The position numbers and the translations under genes were made by a program. Source: Patescibacteria group bacterium (lineage in GTDB: Bacteria; Patescibacteriota; Patescibacteriia; UBA9934). From it: a stretch of 15,211 nt of DNA. Below the pieces are notes generated by a model. The model did not search any database. It was not told the DNA's origin and worked only from the letters and a program-made list of their open reading frames with translations. Shown piece after piece: positions 6,821 through 14,034 of this stretch. Each line of letters opens with the position of its first letter. The first letter of the stretch is position 1. Location of the stretch: positions 1-15,211 of the forward strand of contig JAUPWK010000006.1 of NCBI GenBank assembly GCA_030916555.1, written 5' to 3'.

Positions 6821-6851
6821 CCAAGGAACAAGTCTCCAAGAGCCGAGTGCT

Positions 6852-7496
6852 CTACTCCCGGAAGACAGGCACGCTGAGGTAGCCGTGGCTGTAGTCGTAC
6901 CAGAACGCGCTCAGCTTCACCTGGCGAGCGCCCAGGTCGAAGCTGACGCAGGGCACGCCCTGCCACGGCCCATCGTCGGGCGCCGTGCACTCGAGGCCCG
7001 GGACGCACCAGCCGACGCGCGTCTTGTAGTCCGTAGCCTTCACCCGAGCGGGGTGCTGGGCAGCGACGAGCACGAGGACGGCACCGGGCGAGGTGTCGGG
7101 GCTCCGCATGTCGATCGGCTTCTTGCCGACATTCGCGTTGAGCTTGATGCGCCGCCAGCGGAGGGTCATCGGCTTGAAGGCCTCGGAACCCTGCAGGAGA
7201 CGGAACTTGTCCGGGTCGGTGTTGAGATCGTCCCAACGCCAGCCGCCGTTCTCCTGACCTTCGGCCGCCCACTCGTAGGCGAATTCGAAGGTCTCCTGGA
7301 GGGTGCCGAGCGTCACGTCGAGAACGACCACCGTCTCGGGGTCCCTCGGATCAAAGTCCGGGGCCTCCTTGGGGCCGATCCAGGTGAACTGGTCGACCGT
7401 GAAGCCCTTCTCCGCGAGGCGCAACATGCTGGCCTCGAGGACGTCCGCGGCGGGGTTGAAGACGCCGTGGACGAGCTTGGTCGATTGCTGCAACAA
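6852..7496 (-). CDS. Hypothetical protein, second GC-rich orphan gene, TTG start
   Basis: I do not recognise a named family (214 residues). The protein is soluble, with no signal or membrane segment, and is rich in Trp, Pro and Asp. Notable parts are GGWRWDDLNTDPDKFRLLQG (about 84-103), TLRWRRIKLNANVGKKPIDM, VLVLVAAQHPARV, GWCVPGLECTAPDDGPW and the C-terminal SAFWYDYSHGYLSVPVFRE; it may be alpha/beta. An in-frame TGA lies three bases before ATC-TTG-TTG, so no ATG is possible; TTG at 7496 is 6 bases from GAGG and is the best start. The composition is far richer in GC than its neighbours (47 of 60 at 6961-7020). It has its own strong promoter, long leader and terminator. I chose this frame over two other long ones because promoter, ribosome binding site and terminator all lie on this strand and agree with it. 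Confidence 0.8.
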   Translation of the reverse strand: MLQQSTKLVHGVFNPAADVLEASMLRLAEKGFTVDQFTWIGPKEAPDFDPRDPETVVVLDVTLGTLQETFEFAYEWAAEGQENGGWRWDDLNTDPDKFRLLQGSEAFKPMTLRWRRIKLNANVGKKPIDMRSPDTSPGAVLVLVAAQHPARVKATDYKTRVGWCVPGLECTAPDDGPWQGVPCVSFDLGARQVKLSAFWYDYSHGYLSVPVFRE

Positions 7497-7643
7497 GATT
7501 CACCTCATGCCAACTCTGGCGAGCTTATGGGAACGCGGAATGCGTCCCACAAACCTACCCAAGTATTTTTGAGAGTGGCGTTTTAAGGCCCAAATTGAGC
7601 CACAAAACGCTACTTTCAAGCCAATAAAACCATCAAAATACGA
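7497..7643 (-). promoter_or_regulatory. Long structured 5' leader of the second orphan gene
   Basis: From the predicted start near 7643 the leader is about 147 bases. It holds an extended imperfect hairpin (7619-7569) with paired blocks TTGA/TCAA, AGT/ACT, GCGTTTT/AAAACGC and GGC/GCC; a second stem GGGA-CGC with GCG-T-TCCC (near 7549-7529); and GCCA-GAGT-TGGC just before the ribosome binding site GAGG. GTATTTT and AAAATAC can close an outer stem. With the rpsA leader and two divergent promoters this accounts for the gene-free stretch 7497-7810. Confidence 0.6.
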
Positions 7644-7649
7644 CTATGC

Positions 7650-7678
7650 ATTATAACAGAAAAGAGCCAAAAAGTCAA
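7650..7678 (-). promoter_or_regulatory. Strong promoter of the second orphan gene
   Basis: On the minus strand TTGACT (7678-7673), a 17-base spacer ending in TGT, and a perfect TATAAT (7655-7650). The TG of the spacer makes it also an extended -10. This is the best consensus promoter in the window. It is back to back with the rpsA promoter, with 24 bases between the -35 boxes. Confidence 0.85.
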
Positions 7679-7702
7679 CATTATCTGATCCCTGCATGAA
7701 AG

Positions 7703-7731
7703 TTGACGAAAATCGTTCTATCCCCTACACT
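7703..7731 (+). promoter_or_regulatory. rpsA promoter
   Basis: TTGACG (7703-7708), a 17-base spacer and TACACT (7726-7731). Predicted start near 7738, giving a leader of about 73 bases. Confidence 0.8.
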
Positions 7732-7755
7732 TCTGCCACTTCTTAATTATTAGTG

Positions 7756-7797
7756 CCCGGACGACTTTAAGGCCTTTGTGCCTTGAACTTGGCCGGG
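7756..7797 (+). promoter_or_regulatory. Hairpin in the rpsA leader
   Basis: An inner stem AAGGC (7769-7773) pairs with GCCTT (7780-7784), and an outer stem CCCGG (7756-7760) can pair with CCGGG (7793-7797). The structure ends 13 bases before the rpsA ATG and there is no Shine-Dalgarno sequence. E. coli rpsA is controlled by S1 acting on a folded leader; a like role here is inference. Confidence 0.5.
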
Positions 7798-7810
7798 AAT
7801 TCTCCATTTT

Positions 7811-8959
7811 ATGGCAGATTCTAAAGAAGTAGTAAAAACAGAGTTGGAAAAGCTCTTGGATAACGAGAACTTTACCAACGTTCCTAAGGTTGGTGATCTC
7901 GTGAAGGGCAAGGTGCTCTCTACCAAGGGTCGCCAGATCAAAATCGACATTAACGGCCTTATGGTCGGTGTCGTTCGTGGCCGTGAGCTGTACAACGAGT
8001 CTGAAATCTACAAGAACCTTGAAAAAGGTGAGGAAGTAGAGGCTACCGTTGTTGACGCAGAAAACGAGAACGGTGAAGTCGAGCTGTCATTCCGTCACGC
8101 TGGTCAAAAGCGCGCTTGGAAAGATTTGTCTGAGCTGTCTACTTCTGGTGAGCCAATCGCCGTGAAGATCTTGGACGCCAACAAGGGTGGACTCATTGTC
8201 CGCGTTGGTCACGTTCAGGGCTTCTTGCCAGTTTCCCAGCTTGCTCCTGAGCACTATCCACGCGTTGCCGGTGGTGATAAGCAAAAGATCTTGGAAAAGT
8301 TGAAGAGCTTCGTTGGTCAGGACGTCCGCGTGAAGGTGCTTGATGTCATGGAAGATGATGGCAAGCTCATCGTGTCTGAGAAGGCCGTCTGGGAAGATGA
8401 GCAAAAGAACGTCATTGCACAGTGCAAAGTCGGCGATATCATTGCCGGTGAAGTCAGTGCTGTGGCCGACTTCGGAGCCTTTGTGAAGTTCTACCCAACG
8501 GGTACGAGCGTGCCACTTGAAGGTTTGGTGCACATCTCAGAAATCGCTTGGCAGCGTATTGATCACCCACGCGATCTCCTCAAGGTTACTGATCAGGTTC
8601 GCGCCGAAATCATCGGCATTGAGGGCAGCAAGATCTTCTTGTCCATGAAGAAGTTGACTGAAGATCCATGGGTAAACGTCAGCAAGCGTTACAAGGTTGG
8701 TGACTGGGTAGAGGGTAAGGTAGTGAAGATTAACCCATTCGGTTTCTTCATCGAGCTTGACCAGGATATCCAAGGCTTGGCCCACATCTCAGAGCTGTCT
8801 GAAAAGCCAGTTGAAGATGCTACCAAGATTGCCAAAATTGGCGACACCATGAAGTTCCGTGTGGTCTCAATCGAACCAAACGAACATCGCCTTGGTCTCT
8901 CCCTTCGCGAAGATAAAAAAGAGGACAAAGTAAAGGAAAAAGAGACCGTAGCAGAGTAA
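7811..8959 (+). CDS. rpsA: 30S ribosomal protein bS1, four S1 domains
   Basis: S1 binds single-stranded mRNA at the ribosome and helps start translation of mRNAs that are structured or lack Shine-Dalgarno sequences. The 382-residue product has four S1 (OB-fold) domains, at about residues 26-95, 113-191, 206-281 and 294-367, with typical patterns KVGDLVKGKV, FGAFVKF, GLVHISEIAW and GLAHISELS. The Lys/Glu-rich tail is short. E. coli S1 has six domains; four-domain forms are common in other bacteria. The start ATG has only CATTTT before it. The gene stands alone between a good promoter and a strong terminator. The lack of Shine-Dalgarno sequences before most housekeeping genes here fits a role for S1. 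Confidence 0.95.
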   Translation: MADSKEVVKTELEKLLDNENFTNVPKVGDLVKGKVLSTKGRQIKIDINGLMVGVVRGRELYNESEIYKNLEKGEEVEATVVDAENENGEVELSFRHAGQKRAWKDLSELSTSGEPIAVKILDANKGGLIVRVGHVQGFLPVSQLAPEHYPRVAGGDKQKILEKLKSFVGQDVRVKVLDVMEDDGKLIVSEKAVWEDEQKNVIAQCKVGDIIAGEVSAVADFGAFVKFYPTGTSVPLEGLVHISEIAWQRIDHPRDLLKVTDQVRAEIIGIEGSKIFLSMKKLTEDPWVNVSKRYKVGDWVEGKVVKINPFGFFIELDQDIQGLAHISELSEKPVEDATKIAKIGDTMKFRVVSIEPNEHRLGLSLREDKKEDKVKEKETVAE

Positions 8960-8965
8960 ATAAAC

Positions 8966-9002
8966 AAAGAACGAGCGAGCATCTTGTCTCGCTCGTTCTT
9001 TT
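8966..9002 (+). terminator. rpsA intrinsic terminator
   Basis: AAAGAACGAGCGAG (8966-8979) pairs perfectly with CTCGCTCGTTCTTT (8988-9001) around an eight-base loop. The T tract is short (CTTTT). It also overlaps the likely -35 of ftsH. Confidence 0.9.
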
Positions 9003-9012
9003 ATGGTGAAAT
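8984..9012 (+). promoter_or_regulatory. Possible ftsH promoter inside the rpsA terminator
   Basis: TTGTCT (8984-8989), a 17-base spacer and TGAAAT (9007-9012). Transcription would start near 9019, about 20 bases before the ATG at 9039. The -35 lies in the loop and right arm of the terminator hairpin. Confidence 0.4.
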
Positions 9013-9038
9013 ACGGCTTACGGCTAACCCCATCTTTT

Positions 9039-10895
9039 ATGAAACCTTTGTCGAAAAATCTCATCATCCTCGTGCTCTCCCTGGTGGTGATTGGGACGAT
9101 TTTTTCCGCCGCGAATGTAAAGCGTGAGGCGCCCCCAGAAACTATTGGCGTAACAGCGCTCGTTGAAAAAATCAATCAAGATCAAATCACAAAAATTGAA
9201 GTTCAGGAAGATACCTTATCTGCCTTCACTGCGGACAACACTGAATTTTCGATCAAGAAAGAGTCGAATGAATCACTGTCTGAACTCTTAGCAAACTACG
9301 GCGTTACTCCAGAAAAAATCAGTAAGCTTCAGATTGAGGTCAAGGAACCAAGCGTTGGTATGTCGCTCTTGCGCAGCTTCCTTCCAACCTTCCTGTTTGT
9401 GATTGGACTCTCGGTGGTACTCTGGCTGTTTATTCGCCAAATGCAAGGAGCCAGCTCTCGCGCCATGACCTTTGGTCAATCAAATGCTCGCGAAGTCAAC
9501 AACAAAAAGAATCGCGTGACCTTTGCACAAGTTGCCGGTAACCCTGAGGCCAAAGAAGAGTTGTCTGAAATTGTCGAGTTCTTAAAAACACCAAAGAAGT
9601 TCGTAGATCTTGGTGCCAAGATTCCGAAGGGCGTACTCCTCATGGGTCCTCCAGGAACAGGTAAAACCTTAATCGCTCGCGCCGTGGCTGGAGAGGCGAA
9701 TGTACCTTTCTTCCACATTTCTGGATCTGAATTCGTTGAAATGTTTGTAGGAGTTGGCGCAAGCCGCGTTCGCGATCTTTTCCAGAAAGCCAAGAAAGCC
9801 GCACCGTGCATCATCTTTATTGATGAAATCGATGCCGTTGGTCGTCAGCGTGGTACCGGTATGGGCGGAGGTCATGATGAACGTGAACAAACCTTGAACC
9901 AAATCTTGGTTGAAATGGATGGCTTTGATCCAAACCTTGGTGTGATCGTTATTGCCGCCACCAACCGCCCAGACGTACTTGACCCCGCCCTTTTGCGACC
10001 AGGTCGCTTTGATCGCCGCGTCATTTTGGATCGCCCGGATCTGAAAGCTCGTCAGGAAATCCTGGCTACCCACGTCCTGAACAAACCAATTGCAAAAGAT
10101 GTGGACCTCAAACGCCTGGCCGAGCGTACTGTAGGCCTAGCAGGAGCCGATCTCATGAACATTGTGAACGAAGCCGCAATCTTTGCTGCTCGTCGCGACA
10201 AAAAAGAAATCGAACAGATCGACATGCTCGACGCCATTGAAAAGGTCATTATTGGACCAGAGCGCAAGAGTCACGTCTTGAGTGAAGAGGAGCGCGTCAT
10301 GACGGCCTATCACGAAGCCGGCCACGCCATCGTTGGACACCTCCTTCCCCACTGTGATGATGTTCACAAAATTTCCATCATCTCACGCGGTCGGGCCGCA
10401 GGATACACCATGAGTATTCCTGGGGAAGATCGAAAAATGCACTCCCGCCAAGAATTCTTGGATGAAATGGCGATGATGCTTGGTGGATACGTTACTGAAA
10501 AAGAGATCTTTGGCGACATGACAACCGGTGCAAGCAGCGATCTGCAAAAGGCCACAGCCGTCGCCCGCGACCTTGTCACACAATACGGCATGAGCGAAAA
10601 TCTGGGTCCACGCACCTACGGCCAACGTGACGACATGCCATTCCTTGGCAGAAACTCCCACGAAAGCCGTGACTACTCAGAAAAAATTGCTGAACAGATT
10701 GACCAGGAGATGGCGAAACTCTTGAGCGATGCACTGGCCACCGCAACCCGTATCGTCAAAGACAACCGACCAAAAATGGACCAAGTAGTTCAAGCACTCC
10801 TCAAACACGAAACTATTGAGAAGGAGGAATTCATTACTCTCATTGGTCCCGCCGTCAAAGCCCCAAAGATTTCTCCCAAGCCAGCACAAAGCTAA
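9039..10895 (+). CDS. ftsH: ATP-dependent zinc metalloprotease FtsH
   Basis: FtsH is a hexameric membrane AAA+ protease that unfolds and degrades membrane and short-lived soluble proteins. I chose the ATG at 9039 (MKPLSKNLIILVLSLVV, 618 residues), which puts the first membrane helix right after a short N-terminus; an in-frame ATG at 9003 would add 12 residues but lies in the terminator and promoter region. In this numbering, helix one is about 7-24, the extracytoplasmic domain follows, and helix two is about 115-132. Walker A GPPGTGKT is 203-210, Walker B IIFIDEID 258-265, the arginine-finger region LLRPGRFDRR about 318-327, the zinc motif HEAGH 425-429 and the third zinc ligand Asp about 501 in SSDLQKAT. 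All catalytic residues are present. It has its own terminator and is not linked to tilS/hpt. Confidence 0.96.
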   Translation: MKPLSKNLIILVLSLVVIGTIFSAANVKREAPPETIGVTALVEKINQDQITKIEVQEDTLSAFTADNTEFSIKKESNESLSELLANYGVTPEKISKLQIEVKEPSVGMSLLRSFLPTFLFVIGLSVVLWLFIRQMQGASSRAMTFGQSNAREVNNKKNRVTFAQVAGNPEAKEELSEIVEFLKTPKKFVDLGAKIPKGVLLMGPPGTGKTLIARAVAGEANVPFFHISGSEFVEMFVGVGASRVRDLFQKAKKAAPCIIFIDEIDAVGRQRGTGMGGGHDEREQTLNQILVEMDGFDPNLGVIVIAATNRPDVLDPALLRPGRFDRRVILDRPDLKARQEILATHVLNKPIAKDVDLKRLAERTVGLAGADLMNIVNEAAIFAARRDKKEIEQIDMLDAIEKVIIGPERKSHVLSEEERVMTAYHEAGHAIVGHLLPHCDDVHKISIISRGRAAGYTMSIPGEDRKMHSRQEFLDEMAMMLGGYVTEKEIFGDMTTGASSDLQKATAVARDLVTQYGMSENLGPRTYGQRDDMPFLGRNSHESRDYSEKIAEQIDQEMAKLLSDALATATRIVKDNRPKMDQVVQALLKHETIEKEEFITLIGPAVKAPKISPKPAQS

Positions 10896-10899
10896 AACA

Positions 10900-10934
10900 A
10901 AAACTTCCTCGAGCGAAAGCCAGAGGAAGTTTTT
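10900..10934 (+). terminator. ftsH intrinsic terminator
   Basis: AAAACTTCCTC (10900-10910) pairs with GAGGAAGTTTT (10923-10933). The apex can close further as GC-GAAA-GC, a GNRA-type tetraloop. The stem starts five bases after the stop codon. Confidence 0.9.
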
Positions 10935-10939
10935 CGTTG

Positions 10940-10945
10940 TATACT
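10940..10945 (+). promoter_or_regulatory. -10 box for the membrane protein gene
   Basis: TATACT lies six bases after the ftsH terminator stem. It implies a start near 10952 and a leader of about 15 bases that holds GGAGGAG. No clear -35 is present; the expected position falls inside the terminator hairpin. Confidence 0.5.
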
Positions 10946-10966
10946 ACAGTCAACTCTTGGAGGAGT

Positions 10967-11962
10967 ATGAAAGCACACATCCCTGTCTATCGCCCCATTT
11001 TGAAGCACGCGCTTGAAACGGCCTGGACTCATAGAGAATTATGGCCCATCGCAGCGGTAGCCGGACTTGCCGGCACCGGTGCTGTGGTTAATGATGTACT
11101 AAATCAAGCCAAACTTGCCGCTGCGCTTCCCACAACTGACTTCAGTCGCACGTTTGAAAATCTCCACATCCTGAAGGTCTACCAAGATAATCTGATTTTT
11201 GCCAGTCCTGAACAAGTCACCGTAGGTACACTCATTCTCGTAGCCATTGCCGTACTCATCGTTTTGGCAATTGCTGCGAGCCAACAGATCATGCTGCGCG
11301 TAGCCCATAAAGCTACGGTCAAAAAAACCCGCGTTGAGCTTAAGGAAATCCGTCACGAATTAGCCCATCCACGCCTATTCCGCTTTCTCGGTCTCGATCT
11401 CCTCTTAAAACTCATGGTGGCAAATCTCATGATCGCTACCACGGTGCTCGTAAGTAATTTAAATGTCGCTCACGTAGTCTCTGATGCCTTTTTTGGAGGG
11501 ATCTTTTCCATGGTGGCATTTTGTCTTGCACTCACACTCAATGTACTTGTAATGCTGTCGCTGATTGGTGTGGCGCGTAAGGACTTGGGCTTCTCCGCCG
11601 CAATTGGTTACGCTTGGAATCTTTATCGGACGCATTGGCTTATCTGTCTTGAGATGTCAGCAATTTTATTTGCAGCCAACTTCCTAATCTCCGCTGCCTA
11701 CGACGGCACTATTCTCGCGCTCGGCGTTCCGGCAGCACTCAGTTTTCTTGCCGCCCTTGAAACGGGCTCGCTGCTAGCATACGTTAGCGTCGTAACCATC
11801 GTCGCTGTAGTTGTTGTAGCTATAACTTTGGCATTTGCCGGGTTCGCAACCACATTCACCTACACAGCCTGGATTGCGTTAGCGGAAAAATTAGACAAAC
11901 GCAGCATCACCCCCCGTGTCGTTGCGCATGGGTCTCGCTTTATCGACACCTTCTTGTCCTAA
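10967..11962 (+). CDS. Multi-pass membrane protein of unknown function
   Basis: The 331-residue product starts MKAHIPVYRPILKHALETAW. I chose this ATG because GGAGGAG (10959-10965) precedes it, although spacing is short; an upstream ATG at 10937 overlaps the promoter. Hydrophobic segments lie at about 26-43, 84-106, 142-163, 174-202, 224-244, 246-266 and 269-296, so six or seven membrane helices. A basic loop (about 111-140, HKATVKKTRVELKEIRHEL) is probably cytoplasmic. There are no catalytic motifs that I can name. It is one of the few non-orphan genes here with a Shine-Dalgarno sequence. pilB follows after 48 bases without a terminator, so some read-through into pilB is likely. Confidence 0.8.
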   Translation: MKAHIPVYRPILKHALETAWTHRELWPIAAVAGLAGTGAVVNDVLNQAKLAAALPTTDFSRTFENLHILKVYQDNLIFASPEQVTVGTLILVAIAVLIVLAIAASQQIMLRVAHKATVKKTRVELKEIRHELAHPRLFRFLGLDLLLKLMVANLMIATTVLVSNLNVAHVVSDAFFGGIFSMVAFCLALTLNVLVMLSLIGVARKDLGFSAAIGYAWNLYRTHWLICLEMSAILFAANFLISAAYDGTILALGVPAALSFLAALETGSLLAYVSVVTIVAVVVVAITLAFAGFATTFTYTAWIALAEKLDKRSITPRVVAHGSRFIDTFLS

Positions 11963-11998
11963 AGTTTGGTGGAGTAGCTCAAATCCCTCAGTCAAGAG

Positions 11999-12004
11999 TA
12001 CAAT
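11999..12004 (+). promoter_or_regulatory. -10 box of pilB, likely leaderless transcript
   Basis: TACAAT (five of six matches) is followed by ACCCGC and then the pilB ATG. The usual distance from -10 to the start point places +1 on the A of ATG. There is no Shine-Dalgarno sequence and only a poor -35. Confidence 0.55.
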
Positions 12005-12010
12005 ACCCGC

Positions 12011-13864
12011 ATGTCCGATGCCCTGCCCTCAATTCAGGACCTGCTGAAAAAAATGGCCGCAGCCAAAGCGCAAACTGCATCCGCAGCCAAAGCGCAAACT
12101 GCACCAGTCGTGGCCCCCGTAGCCCCAGCAGTTGTCACTCCCCCAACACCGGCACCTAAGGCCCCTGAGCCGGTGTCGAGTATTCCGGCATCTGCAAAAA
12201 TCGTACTTGCCGATGCTGAAACTTCACAAAAATTCTCAGAAAAAATGGGTGCAATTAAGCTTAGGGAGAAAGAAGAGGAATCCAGCCGCATCGCCGCGAG
12301 CATCGGTGTCCCGTCGATCAACCTCAAAGGCTTCCCGATTAGTCCCGAAGCACTCATTCTTGTACCTGAAGAACAGGCTCAATCGCTCAAGGTTATTTGT
12401 TTTTTATTTACTGGACCAGAACTGCGCTTAGGCGCCATGAATCCAGAAGATCCGGCAGTAAAAGAACTCTTGTTCGAACTGGGTGAACGAAATAAAACTA
12501 ATCCAAAACTCTACCTCTTGTCTGAGGAAAGCTACAACCAAGGACTCAAACTCTATGCAGCCTTACCAAAGATCAAAACGATCGTTAAAGGCGTACAGAT
12601 CACTGAAGCTGAGTTAGAAAAATACGCTGCCCAGATGACAGATTTTGCTTCAATTGCAGCTGTCATGAAAAAGTCGAGTGTTACCGATGTTCTCGCTGTC
12701 ATCATTGCCGCTTCTCTCAAGCTTGGCTCATCTGACATTCACATTGAAGCCGAAGAAAAAGGCATTGTTGTTCGTTTTCGCGTTGATGGCATCTTGCAAG
12801 AAGTAGCTGTTCTCGCCCGAGAACAATGGGTAAAAATCATCAACCGCGTCAAACTCATCGCCAGCCTTAAAATCAACGTGACCGACCAGGCGCAAGATGG
12901 ACGTTTTACGATTTTCCAAAAAAACAAACAGATCGACGTTCGTATCAGCACCATCCCTACCGCCTACGGCGAATCTGTTGTCATGCGCCTCCTCAATCCT
13001 GACACTATTGCCCTAGAATTTGAAAAACTCGGTTTCCGACCTGCCTCACTCAAACGTCTCACCCGCGAAATTGAGCGACCAAATGGCATGATTATCACAA
13101 CCGGTCCAACCGGATCTGGTAAAACCACCACCCTCTACGCGATTTTAAGTAAATTGAACACTAAAGACGTTAAAATCATCACCCTTGAAGATCCGGTGGA
13201 ATACAAGGTGCAAGGCCTTAACCAAAGCCAAATTGATTACAGCAAAGATTACACGTTCGCAAAGGGCTTACGCTCCATTTTGCGTCAAGACCCAGATATT
13301 GTAATGGTTGGAGAAATTCGCGATCTTGAAACTGCAGAAATTGCCATTCAAGCCGCCCTGACCGGTCACCTTCTCCTCTCCACAATCCACACAAACGACG
13401 CCGCCGGAGCTGTTCCCCGCTTCTTGTCTATGGGTGTTGCTCCTCATTTGCTCGCACCTGCCATTAACGCCATCATGGGTCAACGCCTTATTCGTAGACT
13501 GTGTGACTGCAAGCAGCCCGTCACCCTTGAACCAGAACTCTTGCAGGAAGTGAAAGTCCAACTTGAGGCTATCACTGAAGCTTCTGGAGAAGCCAAGATC
13601 GATGTAGCCACGGCAAAGTTCATGGGTCCAAAGGGCTGTGAAAAATGCAACAACTCTGGCTATAAGGGACGCCTTGGTGTCTACGAAATTCTCATCAAAG
13701 ACGACACCATTGAAAAGGCCATCCTAAAAGGCAGTATTTCTGAGTACGAGATGCGCGATATTGCCAAAGCCCAGGGTATGGTCACCATGGCACAGGACGG
13801 TTTACTAAAAGCCGCGGATGGTTTAACCTCGGTGGAAGAAGTAAAGAAAATTATTGGTTTCTAA
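12011..13864 (+). CDS. pilB: Type IV pilus assembly / type II secretion ATPase PilB (GspE family)
   Basis: PilB is the cytoplasmic hexameric ATPase that drives pilus extension or pseudopilus assembly. In the 617-residue product, a short amphipathic start is followed by an Ala/Pro/Val-rich linker (about 18-60) with a tandem repeat. An N-terminal MshEN-like domain and the N2 domain come next (KSSVTDVLAVIIAASLKLGSSDIHIE at 221-246). The ATPase core holds Walker A GPTGSGKT (365-372), the Asp box TLEDPVEY (391-398), Walker B DIVMVGEIRD (429-438) and the His box LLLSTIHTND (454-463). The zinc-binding Cys are C498-x-C500 and C543-x2-C546; the first pair is CxC rather than the usual CxxC. Other pilus genes (pilC, pilT, pilM) are not in the window. 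Confidence 0.93.
   Translation: MSDALPSIQDLLKKMAAAKAQTASAAKAQTAPVVAPVAPAVVTPPTPAPKAPEPVSSIPASAKIVLADAETSQKFSEKMGAIKLREKEEESSRIAASIGVPSINLKGFPISPEALILVPEEQAQSLKVICFLFTGPELRLGAMNPEDPAVKELLFELGERNKTNPKLYLLSEESYNQGLKLYAALPKIKTIVKGVQITEAELEKYAAQMTDFASIAAVMKKSSVTDVLAVIIAASLKLGSSDIHIEAEEKGIVVRFRVDGILQEVAVLAREQWVKIINRVKLIASLKINVTDQAQDGRFTIFQKNKQIDVRISTIPTAYGESVVMRLLNPDTIALEFEKLGFRPASLKRLTREIERPNGMIITTGPTGSGKTTTLYAILSKLNTKDVKIITLEDPVEYKVQGLNQSQIDYSKDYTFAKGLRSILRQDPDIVMVGEIRDLETAEIAIQAALTGHLLLSTIHTNDAAGAVPRFLSMGVAPHLLAPAINAIMGQRLIRRLCDCKQPVTLEPELLQEVKVQLEAITEASGEAKIDVATAKFMGPKGCEKCNNSGYKGRLGVYEILIKDDTIEKAILKGSISEYEMRDIAKAQGMVTMAQDGLLKAADGLTSVEEVKKIIGF
12059..12103 (+). repeat. 24-base tandem repeat inside pilB
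   Basis: Two head-to-tail copies of a 24-base unit begin at 12059 and 12083 and share 21 identical bases (GCAGCCAAAGCGCAAACTGC plus A). They encode AAKAQTAS followed by AAKAQTAP. In-frame, so it only alters linker length. Confidence 0.85.
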
Positions 13865-13877
13865 CATCTGCGACCAC

Positions 13878-14021
13878 GGTTGATCGCTCCCCGCTTGAAG
13901 GGTATCGGGTCACTTGGTTAAAATGATGAAATTGGTGGTTGCAACAGGCTTCAATCTGAATATAACGACCATCTTAACCAAGGCCGAACGACAGTGAGGT
14001 CGATCAACCATCTTAACCAGG
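13878..14021 (+). repeat. Nested inverted and direct repeats in the pilB-rsmE gap
   Basis: An outer perfect inverted pair is GGTTGATCG (13878-13886) and CGATCAACC (14001-14009). An inner pair is CTTGGTTAAAATG (13913-13925) and CATCTTAACCAAG (13970-13982), 13 bases with one mismatch. A third copy of the inner element, CATCTTAACCAGG, lies at 14009-14021, so ACCATCTTAACCA appears as a direct repeat at 13968 and 14007, 39 bases apart. The elements flank and overlap the rsmE promoter and start point. They could be operator sites or parts of a folded RNA. The 170-base gap holds no gene and no clear pilB terminator. Confidence 0.7.
13939..13966 (+). promoter_or_regulatory. rsmE promoter
   Basis: TTGCAA (13939-13944), a 16-base spacer and TATAAC (13961-13966, five of six matches). 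The start near 13973 falls within one of the repeat elements and gives a leader of about 62 bases. Confidence 0.65.
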
Positions 14022-14034
14022 TTCCTAACTTGCT

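Noticed and set aside
6700..7272. Second minus-strand frame (190 codons) overlapping the second orphan gene
   Set aside because: It runs through the terminator hairpin, is very rich in Arg and Gly as frame-shifted GC-rich DNA is, and has no start signal.
6885..7586. Plus-strand open frame of 233 codons opposite the second orphan gene
   Set aside because: High GC suppresses stop codons, so long antisense frames are expected. Promoter, ribosome binding site and terminator all lie on the minus strand and support the 6852-7496 frame.
7569..7619. 51-base inverted repeat as a transposon or MITE end
   Set aside because: No target-site duplication and no transposase are visible, and its place between a strong promoter and the gene fits an mRNA leader better.
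11965..12010. tRNA-like words (GGAGTAGCTCAA) before pilB
   Set aside because: There is no acceptor stem, anticodon arm or T-loop consensus (GTTCRA), so only a chance likeness to a D arm remains.
13878..14009. GGTTGATCG/CGATCAACC as terminal repeats of a small mobile element
   Set aside because: There is no flanking duplication and a second inverted pair is nested with a third copy outside, which suits control sites or RNA folding better.
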